A DNA stretch of 64,000 bases, from NCBI RefSeq assembly GCF_000337675.1, contig NZ_AOIB01000013.1, positions 26,320 to 90,319 of the forward strand. Reading direction: 5' to 3'. Positions within the stretch are counted from its first letter, which is position 1; each line of letters opens with the position of its first letter. Under the pieces are notes generated by a model that worked only from the letters and a program-made list of their open reading frames with translations, made no database searches and had not been told where the DNA came from. This DNA is from Natronococcus amylolyticus DSM 10524. GTDB lineage: Archaea; Halobacteriota; Halobacteria; Halobacteriales; Natrialbaceae. Shown piece by piece: positions 25,993-34,271 of the stretch. A program made the position numbers and the translations under genes.

Positions 25993-26928
25993 ATGGATAC
26001 CGCGGTCGTCGCCGAGGGACTCGAGAAGCGATACGACGGGACCACGGCGCTGGCGGGCGTGACGCTGTCGGTCGAGCGCGGCGAGGTGTTCGCGCTCATC
26101 GGCCCCAACGGCGCGGGCAAGACGACGCTCGTTCGCGCGCTCACCGGGACGACCGAGCCCGATTCGGGCAGCGCGCGCGTCCTCGAGGCGGCGCCCTCGG
26201 CCGTCGACCGCGACCGGCTGGGCGTGCTCCCGCAGTCGTTCTCGCCCCCGGATCGGCTCACTGCCCGGGAGCTGGTGGCCTACTACGCGGGGTTGTACGA
26301 CGACCACCGCGACCCCGAGGCCGTGCTGGCCGACGTCGGTCTCGCCAACGCCGACGACACCTGGTACGAGAACCTCTCGGGAGGCCAGCAGCGACGGGTC
26401 TGCGTCGGCACCGCGCTGGTCAACGACCCCGACGTGCTCTTTCTGGACGAGCCGACCACGGGCATCGACCCCGCGGGTCGGCGAACCGTCTGGCGGCTGA
26501 TCGAGGACCTCGCCGACTCGGGAACCACGGTCTTCCTGACGACCCACGACATGGCAGAGGCGGAACGCCTCGCCGACCGCGTCGGACTGCTCGCCGACGG
26601 CGAACTCGTCGCCCGAGGGACGCCCGCGGGACTGGTCGCCGACCACGCCGGCTCGAGCCGGCTGACGATCGAGACGCCTGCCGACCAGACCGCGTTCGAG
26701 GATCTGCCGTTCCCGACGGCGACGCGGGGAAGCGAGGTCGTCGTCCGCGAGGTCTCGCCCGCCGACATTGGACGCGTCGTCGACTACCTCGAGCAGCGCG
26801 GGATCGACTACTCCGGGCTCTCCTGGGCCGAGCCCGATCTGGAGGACGTCTACCTCGAGCTGGCAGACGAAACCGAACTCGAGCGAACCGACGGGACGGC
26901 TCTCGCTCGCGCGGGTGAGACGGCGTGA
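25993..26928 (+). CDS. ABC transporter ATP-binding protein (ABC-2 exporter type)
   Basis: A 311-residue ATPase with Walker A GPNGAGKTT, signature LSGGQQRR, Walker B VLFLDEPTTG and H-loop FLTTHDMAEAERLADR, in the arrangement of DrrA/CcmA-like exporters. The C-terminal about 90 residues are the family's DUF4162-like tail. It pairs with the permease whose GTG overlaps its stop by 4 nt. Substrate unknown; drug, lipid or sodium export are typical. The ATG at 25993 is used because the frame upstream runs through the tRNA-like fragment. Confidence 0.92.
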   Translation: MDTAVVAEGLEKRYDGTTALAGVTLSVERGEVFALIGPNGAGKTTLVRALTGTTEPDSGSARVLEAAPSAVDRDRLGVLPQSFSPPDRLTARELVAYYAGLYDDHRDPEAVLADVGLANADDTWYENLSGGQQRRVCVGTALVNDPDVLFLDEPTTGIDPAGRRTVWRLIEDLADSGTTVFLTTHDMAEAERLADRVGLLADGELVARGTPAGLVADHAGSSRLTIETPADQTAFEDLPFPTATRGSEVVVREVSPADIGRVVDYLEQRGIDYSGLSWAEPDLEDVYLELADETELERTDGTALARAGETA

Positions 26929-27698
26929 GCCGGCTCGGTCGCGTCCGCGCCGAGACCGCGGCCGGCTGGCGGGCGTTCGTCCGTCGCCGGACCGCGGTCT
27001 TCTTCACGTTCTTCTTCCCGGTGATCCTGATCGTCATCTTCGGCGCGCTGATCCGAACCGACCCCGGCGGGGGCGGACTGTTCGCCGAGCACCCGGCGTA
27101 CTACGTCCCGGGCTACCTGGCGGTGGTCGTCCTCTTTACCCCGCTGTCGCGGCTGGGCAGCGAGGTCGCGCGCCACCGCGAGGGGAGTCGCTTCGAGAAG
27201 CTCGCGACGACCCCTCAGACGCGAGCCGAGTGGCTGCTCGCCCAGACGGTCGTCAACGCCGTCATCATCGGGCTGGCGAGCCTGCTGATCCTCGCGCTCG
27301 TCGTCGTCCTGACGGGCGCCGAGATCGTCTTCTCGCCGCTGCTGGTCCCCTACGTTCTCGTCGGCGTCGTCTGCTTCTGCGGCGTCGGCGCAATGCTCGG
27401 CAGCTACACCGACTCCCAGGACGGCGCCGTCGCCGCCAGCAACGCGATCGGGCTCCCGCTGCTCTTTCTCTCCGAGACGTTCGTCTCGCTCGAGCAACTA
27501 CCTGGCTGGTTCGAACCGCTCGTGAACCTCTCGCCGCTGACCTACTTCGCCCGCGGCGTGCGGGCGGCGACCGATCCCAACGCCGCCACATCCGCAATCG
27601 CGGGGGTCGATCCCGCGCTGGCGAACCTGGGGATCCTCGCGGTCCTCGCGGTGGTCTTCTTCGCGCTCGGTGCCCGTTCGATTCCGACGACCGACTGA
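26925..27698 (+). CDS. ABC-2 type transporter permease
   Basis: A 257-residue integral membrane protein of the ABC-2 family with about six hydrophobic segments and the segment FVSLEQLPGWFEPLVNLSPLTYFARGVRA, typical of the ABC-2 signature near the C-terminus. It starts at a GTG that overlaps the ATPase stop (GTGA), so expression is coupled. The P450 gene follows 46 bp later on the same strand. Confidence 0.9.
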   Translation: MSRLGRVRAETAAGWRAFVRRRTAVFFTFFFPVILIVIFGALIRTDPGGGGLFAEHPAYYVPGYLAVVVLFTPLSRLGSEVARHREGSRFEKLATTPQTRAEWLLAQTVVNAVIIGLASLLILALVVVLTGAEIVFSPLLVPYVLVGVVCFCGVGAMLGSYTDSQDGAVAASNAIGLPLLFLSETFVSLEQLPGWFEPLVNLSPLTYFARGVRAATDPNAATSAIAGVDPALANLGILAVLAVVFFALGARSIPTTD

Positions 27699-27744
27699 GC
27701 GAATCGTCCCCGAACGTTTTGTTCGTTCCTCTCGTCTACGGGCT

Positions 27745-28986
27745 ATGAGTAGTGCAGACCCACAGGGATTGCAGGCGTTCCCCGACGAGCTCTCCTCCCG
27801 GGAGGCGTGGCTCGAGCCGTTCGACTGGTACCGTGAGATGCGCGAAAGCGCCCCCGTCCGGTACGACCCGTCTCGGGGGTGCTGGGACGTCTTCCGGTAC
27901 GCCGACGTCAAACGGATCCTCGGCGACGACGGAACGTTCTCGGTGAATCCGCGGCTGGCCGACGACTTCCAGGAACCGGAGCGGCCCGAGGAGGGGCTGC
28001 TTTTCGAGACGATGCTCTTCAAGGATCCGCCCCGACACGACGAGCTCCGCGGCGTCGTCGACGACGCGTTCGAGCCGCGGGCGATCCGGGCGCTCGAGCC
28101 GGAGATCCGCGAGCTGGCGACCGACCTCCTCTCGGACGCGCTTGCCGACGATCGGGGCGAGCTGGACGTCGTCGACGACTTCGCGTACCCGCTTCCCGTG
28201 GTCGTCATCGCCGAGCTGCTCGGCGTTCCCGCCGAGGACCGCGAGCAGTTCAAGCGGTGGTCGGACACGCTCGTCGAGTCCTCGAGTGCGGACGACGAGA
28301 CCGAGGCGTTCCTCGAACGCCAGCAGCAAGCCCAGATGGAGATGGCGAGCTACTTCTTCGAGATGATCGCCGACCGACGCGAGTCGCCCCGGGACGATCT
28401 CATGAGTCAGATCGTCACGCGGGAGCTCGAGGACGGGTCGCGGCTCTCGGAGGAGGGGGCGCTCGGGACCTGTATCCTGTTGCTCATCGCCGGCAACATC
28501 ACCACGACGAACCTCGTCACGAACGCCGTCCGCTGTTTCGACGCCCACGACCTGTTCGACGAGCTCCGCGCGGAGCCGGACGCGATCGGGCGGGCGATCG
28601 AAGAGGTGTTGCGCTACCGCTCCCCGGTTCAGGCGATGTCCCGGGTTGCGACGGAAGACGTGACGCTCCGAGACGCCGAGATCGAATCGGGCGACCGCGT
28701 CGTCGCCTGGCTCGGCTCCGCGAACCGGGACGAACGGCAGTTCGAGGACGCCGACGCGTTCGTTCCCGACCGATCGCCCAACCAGCACCTCGGCTTTGGC
28801 CACGGGACCCACTACTGTCTCGGCGCCCCGCTGGCTCGCCTCGAGGCGTCGGTCGCCCTCGAGGAGCTGTGTACCCGAACGGCGACGATCGAGACGGTCG
28901 ACGCCGACCTGCAGCCGGTTCGCAGTTCGCTGATCTACGGCGTCGAGTCGCTGCCGATCCGGTACGAGCGATCGTCGGCGAACTGA
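27745..28986 (+). CDS. Cytochrome P450
   Basis: A 413-residue soluble P450. The I-helix AGNITTT, the K-helix ExxR in EEVLRYRSP, and the heme-binding loop FGHGTHYCLGAPLAR with the Cys thiolate ligand are all present. P450s mono-oxygenate lipids or small molecules and need ferredoxin-type electron donors. It sits just after an ABC-2 exporter pair, so a product that is modified and exported is conceivable, but the pairing may be accidental. The ATG at 27745 is chosen because the frame upstream lies in the permease gene. Confidence 0.93.
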   Translation: MSSADPQGLQAFPDELSSREAWLEPFDWYREMRESAPVRYDPSRGCWDVFRYADVKRILGDDGTFSVNPRLADDFQEPERPEEGLLFETMLFKDPPRHDELRGVVDDAFEPRAIRALEPEIRELATDLLSDALADDRGELDVVDDFAYPLPVVVIAELLGVPAEDREQFKRWSDTLVESSSADDETEAFLERQQQAQMEMASYFFEMIADRRESPRDDLMSQIVTRELEDGSRLSEEGALGTCILLLIAGNITTTNLVTNAVRCFDAHDLFDELRAEPDAIGRAIEEVLRYRSPVQAMSRVATEDVTLRDAEIESGDRVVAWLGSANRDERQFEDADAFVPDRSPNQHLGFGHGTHYCLGAPLARLEASVALEELCTRTATIETVDADLQPVRSSLIYGVESLPIRYERSSAN

Positions 28987-29020
28987 AACCGATCCCCTGA
29001 ATTCTCCTTCGTGGCGGTTC

Positions 29021-29533
29021 CTACATCCGACCGGAGTAGTCCCAGCCGTAGACGACCGCCGGTTCGATGGTGATCGTCACTTCCTCGCGGTCCTCGTCCA
29101 GCAACGTCCGCGCGAGCTCCGACTCCGTTCCGCCGAGGTAGCGCTCGAGCAGGTCCTGGAGCACCTCCTTCTCGGGATCGGGCTCGAGCGACGCCGTACC
29201 CCGTCCGCGGACTCCGGCGTAGGGCGGGTCGTTCGTCGAGACCTCGAACGATACCTCAGGGGTCTCCCGGAGGTAAGCGACGACGTCCGCCGAGGCGGCG
29301 GTCGCACACTCGAGGATCCAGCGGTCGCTCCCGTCGGCTTCGTCGCCGCTCTCTCGCTCAGCCCCGTCGTCTCCGCCGTCCGTCGGTCCCGCCTCGGGGA
29401 GCCGTCGGCGGTACCACAGCGACACCATCCAGGGGTGACCCGCGGGAGTCCGACAGCCGAGTCGGATCGGAATCGTCTCCGCCTCGAGAAACGCCGCGAT
29501 GTCCTCGCGCGAGCGAGAGCCTCGAACCTTCAT
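29021..29533 (-). CDS. Pyridoxamine 5'-phosphate oxidase-like (PPOX) flavin-fold protein
   Basis: A 170-residue split-barrel protein. The order fits PPOX-like FMN or F420 binders: EDIAAFLEAETIPIRLG, then PWMVSLWYRR, then CATAASADVVAYL and VSFEVSTNDPPYAGVRGRGTASLE. A polar insertion of about 30 acidic and Gly residues (around 47-75) interrupts the barrel. The ATG at 29533 starts the conserved part. Substrate unknown. It is convergent with the P450 gene. Confidence 0.75.
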   Translation of the reverse strand: MKVRGSRSREDIAAFLEAETIPIRLGCRTPAGHPWMVSLWYRRRLPEAGPTDGGDDGAERESGDEADGSDRWILECATAASADVVAYLRETPEVSFEVSTNDPPYAGVRGRGTASLEPDPEKEVLQDLLERYLGGTESELARTLLDEDREEVTITIEPAVVYGWDYSGRM

Positions 29534-29590
29534 ACTCGACGGACGGGGCCCTCCCATACCAATCCCAGGGGCCGGGTTCCCGAGCCCAGC

Positions 29591-30613
29591 TTACCGCGCT
29601 TCCTCGATCAACGCCTGCACATCGACCCGACGCTCTCGATCGTCGGCCCGGTAGGCCGCCTCCGTCAGCGCGACCACGCGGAGTCCGTCCGCCCCCGGAA
29701 CGGCCGGGTCGGCGGTTCCCGCGATCGATTCGAGGAAGTTCTCGAGTTTCGCAGTCGTCAGCGTTGTGAAATCCGTTCGGGCGTCGATCGTACTCTCGTA
29801 GACCGTCGCGCCGCGTTCGGCGAGGCGAATCCGCTCGCCGTCGAAGGTGACCCGACCGTCCGTTCCCCAGATCGTGTACCCCTCCGCCGGCGTGAGTTCG
29901 ACGCCGTCTCCGCTGATCGTGACACCCGCGAGGATCGATCGGTCGTCGCGTTCGAATTCGACCGAGAGCGCGCTGTTGACGTCGACCTCGGCCTTCGCGT
30001 ACGTTACGTCCGCGGAGACGCGAGTCGGCACGCCGCCGACGATCCAGCAGAGTACGTCGAGCAGGTGCGATCCCGTATCGTACAGCTGCCCGCCGCCTGA
30101 GAGCGTCGGATCGACGCGCCAGGTTCCCTCGTGGAGCCCGAGCCAGTTCTGGCCGAGGAACGCGTTCGCGGCGTGGATCTCGCCGACACGACCGTCGTCG
30201 ACGAGCCGTTTGACCTCGGCGAACCCCGGATGAAAGCGTCGCTGGTACCCCACCTGTACGACGAGCCCCCGATCGTCGGCCAGTTCGAGCAGTTCGACCG
30301 CGTCGCCGACGTCGGTCACCATCGGCTTCTCCAGGTAGACGTGGACGTCGGCCTCGAGACACGCTCGAGCCTGTTCGAAGTGGAGGGTGTGGGGGGTGAC
30401 GATCAATGCTATATCGATCTCGTCCCCGTGGTCGGCGAGCACCGCGTCGTGGTCGGCGTACGCCGGCGCACCGAACTCCCGTTCGAAAACGTCCTGTGCG
30501 TCGCCGGAGACGTCGGCCCCCGCGACCAGCTCGACGCCCTCGAGCCCGACCAACACCTCGAGCTCGAGTTGCCCGAGTCCCCCGAGTCCGATCGCCGCTG
30601 CGCGGAACTGCAT
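29591..30613 (-). CDS. Gfo/Idh/MocA family oxidoreductase
   Basis: A 340-residue NAD(P)-dependent dehydrogenase. The Rossmann motif GLGGLGQLE is at residues 9-17, the EKP motif (VYLEKPMVTD) at about 95-104, and the family C-terminal domain follows, with GGGQLYDTGSHLLDVLCW. Members oxidise or reduce sugars, inositol or related polyols. The ATG at 30613 is used because it starts the Rossmann strand. It is divergent from the small zinc-finger gene at 30761. Confidence 0.9.
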   Translation of the reverse strand: MQFRAAAIGLGGLGQLELEVLVGLEGVELVAGADVSGDAQDVFEREFGAPAYADHDAVLADHGDEIDIALIVTPHTLHFEQARACLEADVHVYLEKPMVTDVGDAVELLELADDRGLVVQVGYQRRFHPGFAEVKRLVDDGRVGEIHAANAFLGQNWLGLHEGTWRVDPTLSGGGQLYDTGSHLLDVLCWIVGGVPTRVSADVTYAKAEVDVNSALSVEFERDDRSILAGVTISGDGVELTPAEGYTIWGTDGRVTFDGERIRLAERGATVYESTIDARTDFTTLTTAKLENFLESIAGTADPAVPGADGLRVVALTEAAYRADDRERRVDVQALIEEAR

Positions 30614-30760
30614 ACCGCTACCGCGCTCTCCACGACGAAAAACACTGGCTAACACACAACATGATGGGACTCTCGGATCGTTCCGGTAATCTTTGTTGTC
30701 GACCAGTCGGGAGCGAGGGTCACCGGAAGCTACTCTCCCTTCGGACGCGTTTCGACGGAT

Positions 30761-30913
30761 ATGCCGACCTGTCCCGGCTGTAAGAGTCAGCTCACTCACG
30801 AGGAGTGTCTCGCGCACCTGCGGTACTGCAAGTGGCTCTGGAGCAGCGCTCCCGAGCGGGAGTCACGATGGGGGGAGCAACTCCTCCGGGAACTCCGCGA
30901 TCGGGAGCAATAA
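30761..30913 (+). CDS. 50-residue zinc-finger-like protein
   Basis: A very short gene (start ATG 30761, stop TAA 30911-30913). It encodes CPGC at residues 4-7, then HEEC, HL and YC, giving candidate ligands Cys4, Cys7, His13, Cys16, His19 and Cys23. The C-terminus is charged and helical. Function unknown; small zinc proteins of this size are frequent in haloarchaea. It is the left edge of a cluster of small regulators. Confidence 0.55.
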   Translation: MPTCPGCKSQLTHEECLAHLRYCKWLWSSAPERESRWGEQLLRELRDREQ

Positions 30914-30943
30914 CCCGCGGCCGACGACGAGGGACGATCCCGT

Positions 30944-31543
30944 TCAGAGGAGAGGAACGAGCATCGCGAACTCGTAGCCGTAGATGTGGTTGAGCATGAG
31001 GTAGGTGACGATTCCGAGGACGAGGCTCAGGATCCACGAGCCGGCGGCGATGCGGCCGATCCGAGCGTGGATGGTCTCCCGAAGCTCGGACGGAGAGTGG
31101 GTGAGACCCAGGATCAGCGCGTACAGCACGACCGGGACCGCGACGATCGAGAGCACGATGTGGACCGCGAGCATCACGAGGTAGAGCTCGTACTCCGGGG
31201 AGGGGCCGACGAACTCCTTCGTTCCGCCGCCGCCGACCCGGATCAGGTAGACGACCAGAAACAGGAGGATCGTCGCGAACGCGCCCGTCATCGCCGCGCG
31301 GTGTTTGTCGACGTCGCCGGCTCGGATCCAGTACCAGCCCGCGACGAGCAACACGGTCGTCACGGCGTTGATCACCGCGATCGCGTGGGTAAACAGGTTG
31401 ACCTGTGCGTTCGTCAGATCCGGATAGATCGGGACGTCCGCGACGAAGGTTCCGATGACGAGCACGTAGCCGACGATCGTCAACAGGATCGTTGCGCCGA
31501 TCGGTCGTTCCCGAAGTCGCTCTCTCGCGTCGGCGGTTGCCAT
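30944..31543 (-). CDS. DUF420 family membrane protein
   Basis: A 199-residue protein with about five hydrophobic helices. NLFTHAIAVINAVTTVLLVAGW, KHRAAMTGAFATILLFL and LMLAVHIVLSIVAVPVVLYAL are typical of DUF420, a family often linked to heme-copper oxidases and cytochrome assembly. Conserved His residues (TH, KH, VH, TH) could bind metal or heme. Its exact role is not established. Confidence 0.85.
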   Translation of the reverse strand: MATADARERLRERPIGATILLTIVGYVLVIGTFVADVPIYPDLTNAQVNLFTHAIAVINAVTTVLLVAGWYWIRAGDVDKHRAAMTGAFATILLFLVVYLIRVGGGGTKEFVGPSPEYELYLVMLAVHIVLSIVAVPVVLYALILGLTHSPSELRETIHARIGRIAAGSWILSLVLGIVTYLMLNHIYGYEFAMLVPLL

Positions 31544-31631
31544 CGGCCGACGGTTAGGAGGGGGCGCCTATCTGTCTTGCCGTTTCGGAACCCGTCCCGA
31601 TTGCACGTGTTCGAGGCGGAAGCCCACGACT

Positions 31632-31901
31632 TTAGTCGAGCGAGACCGTCCCGCGGTGATCAACGGTGACGTCGTACCCACAGTAGGAAAACGAGACTGA
31701 GCCGACACGTGGTCGTCCGTCCCGAAGCGGGGCGAACAGTTCGTCGAGCGCGGTCGGATCGACGACCGAGTGGAGGGGGTCGTACGCCGGCATCGTGAGC
31801 CGGTCGTACCGAACACCCTCCGCGTCGGCGACGGCCTCGACGACCGCCAGGCTCGGCGGTTTCGATTCCGTTCCGTCGGTCCCGTCGTAACTGCGACTCA
31901 C
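31632..31901 (-). CDS. HalOD1 output-domain protein
   Basis: An 89-residue stand-alone HalOD1 domain: SLAVVEAVADAEGV at the N-terminus, then LHSVVDPTALDELF and VSFSYCGYDVTVDHRGTV, the three conserved blocks. HalOD1 is named from haloarchaeal signal-transduction outputs; ligand and partner are unknown. It follows the wHTH gene (31965-32333) by 63 bp on the same strand, so the two are probably one operon. Confidence 0.85.
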   Translation of the reverse strand: MSRSYDGTDGTESKPPSLAVVEAVADAEGVRYDRLTMPAYDPLHSVVDPTALDELFAPLRDGRPRVGSVSFSYCGYDVTVDHRGTVSLD

Positions 31902-31964
31902 GGTGGACCTACCCTCCGAGAGCCGATAACGGTATCCCTCGTCGCGACCGATCGAGCCGAGCGC

Positions 31965-32333
31965 TCACGAGAGCTCGAGCGCGATCCCGCCGTCGTCGAC
32001 CGAAATCGTGACGTCGTCGACGCGCTGGTCGTACTCGCTCGCGTGACGCCCGGACTGGCGGATCCGTAGCTTCTCCTCGAGCAGGTCGGCCTCCTCGAGG
32101 AGCTCGAGCTTCCGGTAGGTCGTCGAGAGGGGGACCCCACAGCGTTCGGAGAGCTCCGCTGCCGAGAGGTAGGGCTCGCTGTCGCCGAGCTCCTCGAGAA
32201 TAGTGCGACAGTCGGTGTCGTTGAGCGCGGTGAGAACCGTTTTGATCTCGTCCTCGCCCGAAACGGTCTGTGGCTCGTCCGTCAGTTGGTCGCGACCGTA
32301 CGTCCCCGGGGCTCCAGTCAGCGATTGGCTCAT
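31965..32333 (-). CDS. Winged-helix transcriptional regulator
   Basis: A 122-residue regulator. Residues about 30-90 form an ArsR-like wHTH: IKTVLTALNDTDCRTILEEL, then LSAAELSERCGVPLSTTYRKLELLEEADLLEEK, followed by a wing. The C-terminal part (DVTISVDDGGIALEL) is short. The ATG at 32333 has a purine-rich GGTGGAG just upstream, and a TTTATAT TATA-like box lies at 32389-32395. Probably co-transcribed with the HalOD1 gene. Confidence 0.83.
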   Translation of the reverse strand: MSQSLTGAPGTYGRDQLTDEPQTVSGEDEIKTVLTALNDTDCRTILEELGDSEPYLSAAELSERCGVPLSTTYRKLELLEEADLLEEKLRIRQSGRHASEYDQRVDDVTISVDDGGIALELS

Positions 32334-32445
32334 ACTCCACCGTGGGGCCCGGAGGAGCACCAGTGTTGACCACCGATATCGGGGACCCTTTATATCTCGG
32401 TGTTACACATAGTCACGCACAGAGGGGCTCGAAACTCGTCGTTCG

Positions 32446-32601
32446 TCACGCGGTTTCCGCGGCGTCGAAGGCGCCGAGATCCACGTCGGCGCCACAGACG
32501 GCGCATCCGTTCTCGACGAGCGCGTCGCGAACGGCGTCGGTGACGGCGATCGACCGGGTGCAGGCCGGACAGACGAACCGTGCGTTCTCACGGGTGCTCA
32601 T
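32446..32601 (-). CDS. Small zinc-ribbon protein (51 residues)
   Basis: A 51-residue protein with CPAC at residues 11-14 and CAVC at 33-36, a two-knuckle zinc ribbon. It resembles the small haloarchaeal zinc ribbons annotated DUF7560. A closely built relative (45 residues) is encoded at 33967-34104, and each is paired divergently with a Bat-type HTH gene. It lies upstream of the wHTH gene on the same strand. Function unknown; it may be a regulatory adaptor. Confidence 0.65.
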   Translation of the reverse strand: MSTRENARFVCPACTRSIAVTDAVRDALVENGCAVCGADVDLGAFDAAETA

Positions 32602-32680
32602 AGCTCGGAGTACGCTCCCCACCCATAAGGTACCGATTCTCGTTCCGAGGGTGTGAGAATATCGGCGTTCGGCTACCCAC

Positions 32681-32688
32681 TTTAAATA
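32681..32688 (+). promoter_or_regulatory. TATA-like box of the first Bat-type gene
   Basis: TTTAAATA lies 31-38 nt before the ATG at 32719, a standard distance for a nearly leaderless haloarchaeal transcript. Confidence 0.5.
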
Positions 32689-32718
32689 CGACGGAGGCCG
32701 AACCCGCCTGTAGTACCT

Positions 32719-33366
32719 ATGTCGTCGGGAATTCGCGCTACGGTAAAAGTAGACTCCCCTGAAGCCTGCCCGATCGCACGGTTTTCGCGGGAGACGGGAA
32801 CGACGATCGATCAGGTGTCGACGAGCGTCTCCTGTGGCTCGGAGGGATCGACGACCGAGTTTCTCGCGGACGTCGACGTCGAGTTCGACGAGTCGATCTC
32901 GGGGCCGGTGTTCTCCTACGGGACGACGAACCTCTACCGCTGTTCCCACGACGGCGAGGCGGCGTGTCCCTGCGAGTGTCTGGGATCGTACGACTGTCCG
33001 GTTCACCGCTACCGGGCGGCCGACGGCGACGTAACGGTCGTCTTCCACGCGGCCGACTTCGACCAGCTCCAGGCGGTGATGAACGAGTTTCGCGAGCGGT
33101 ACCCCGGCGTCGACGTTCAGAGCCTGCTCCAGCCACCCCTCAGCGGAACGCCGGAAGAACGGATCTTTGTCAACCGCGGAAAGTTGACGGATCGCCAGTA
33201 CGAGGTGCTCGAGACGGCCTACGAGATGGGCTACTTCGAGCGGCCGAAGGAGGCCAACGCGACGGAGGTCGCGGAGTCCCTCGGCATCACCCAGTCGACG
33301 TTCACCGAACACCTCGGCGCAGCACAGCGGAAACTTCTCGGCGACGTCTTAGAAACCGGGACGTAA
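32719..33366 (+). CDS. Bat-type HTH regulator with Cys-rich sensor-like domain
   Basis: A 215-residue regulator. The N-terminal domain has several cysteines (CPIARFS, SCGS, and a cluster CSHDGEAACPCECLGSYDCP at about residues 75-94) that could bind metal or sense redox; the C-terminus is the HTH_10 module with LTDRQYEVLETAYEMGYFERPKEANA, then LGITQSTFTEHLGAAQRKLL. It would bind DNA and respond to a signal. A paralogue lies at 34272-34931. Confidence 0.88.
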   Translation: MSSGIRATVKVDSPEACPIARFSRETGTTIDQVSTSVSCGSEGSTTEFLADVDVEFDESISGPVFSYGTTNLYRCSHDGEAACPCECLGSYDCPVHRYRAADGDVTVVFHAADFDQLQAVMNEFRERYPGVDVQSLLQPPLSGTPEERIFVNRGKLTDRQYEVLETAYEMGYFERPKEANATEVAESLGITQSTFTEHLGAAQRKLLGDVLETGT

Positions 33367-33432
33367 CGTCGCGACCCGGCCTCCAAAGACAACGAAAGTA
33401 GTTTTAGTGCTACGCGCACTCGAGGTACGATA

Positions 33433-33900
33433 ATGGCACTTGCCGAGGAGACCGAGATGACCGACGACGAGATCGATGCGTTTCTCAGCCGCCACGAAAC
33501 GGGCGTACTGGCGCTCGCCGACGAGCGGACGCCGTACGCGATTCCGATCTCCTACGGGTACGACACCGACGCTCGAAGCTTCTATCTGCGACTGGTTTCG
33601 ACGCCCGAAAGCGAGAAGCGCCAGTTTCTGGCCTCCTCGCCGGAGTCCCGACTCGTGGTCTACGAGGAGGGAAATTCTGACGAGACCTATCGGAGCGTCG
33701 TCGCCGTCGGTTCGCTCGAGGAGATCGATCCGTCGGAGCTGACCGTCTCCCACATCGAGCAGTACGGCGAGGCCAAGCGGCCGCTGTTCGAGATCTGGGG
33801 AAGTTCGAAGGAGAACCTCGACATCCAGCTCTACGAGTTCGAACCGACGGAGCTGAGCGGTCGGCGGACCGAGATCGACCGCGACGCCGAAAGCAAGTAG
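33433..33900 (+). CDS. PPOX-class flavin/F420-fold protein
   Basis: A 155-residue split-barrel protein. FLSRHETGVLALADERTPYAIPISYGYD is the typical first half of a pyridoxamine 5'-phosphate oxidase-like fold, with LRLVSTPESEKRQFL and SVVAVGSLEEI following. Family members bind FMN, F420 or heme and act in redox or degradation reactions. It lies between the two Bat-type genes, so it may be a target of one of them. Confidence 0.85.
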   Translation: MALAEETEMTDDEIDAFLSRHETGVLALADERTPYAIPISYGYDTDARSFYLRLVSTPESEKRQFLASSPESRLVVYEEGNSDETYRSVVAVGSLEEIDPSELTVSHIEQYGEAKRPLFEIWGSSKENLDIQLYEFEPTELSGRRTEIDRDAESK

Positions 33901-33966
33901 CCGACCCCTCGGGCGAAACAGTTGGCGATACGTCTCGGTGTTCCCTCGAGCGGAGTCGGGTTCGGC

Positions 33967-34104
33967 CTACTGCCTCGAGAAGTGTTCCTGCGAGACCGAC
34001 GCGCCACAGACGGGACAGCCGTGTGAAAGCGTCGCCTCGCGAACCGGCGTGTTGACGTCGATCTGTTGCCCGCAATCCGGGCAGGTAAACTCGTATTCGG
34101 ACAT
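33967..34104 (-). CDS. Small zinc-ribbon protein (45 residues)
   Basis: A 45-residue protein from ATG 34104 to TAG 33967-33969. It has CPDC at residues 8-11 and CPVC at 30-33. The layout (short lead, CPxC, about 20 residues with PVREA, then CPVCGA, short tail) parallels the protein at 32446-32601 (CPAC, AVRDA, CAVCGA), so the two are probably paralogues. It is divergent from the Bat-type gene at 34272. Confidence 0.65.
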   Translation of the reverse strand: MSEYEFTCPDCGQQIDVNTPVREATLSHGCPVCGASVSQEHFSRQ

Positions 34105-34271
34105 CCCTCGTGTGCTCCTCTGTAGAGAGTGACGCGCCCTACTGAAGTCGTCGACTCCAACATATCCGGGTGGGTTTAAGAGAATGTCGGGATCGGCTCG
34201 ATTCCGTCCTTTTTTCCACGCGCTGGGAACTGGCGGCCGAAGTAATCGTGGTCCGTCTCGAAGCGGGGTGT

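Noticed and set aside
23791..26646. 951-residue minus-strand open frame
   Set aside because: It lies antisense to the GH13 and ABC ATPase genes and has no recognisable motif.
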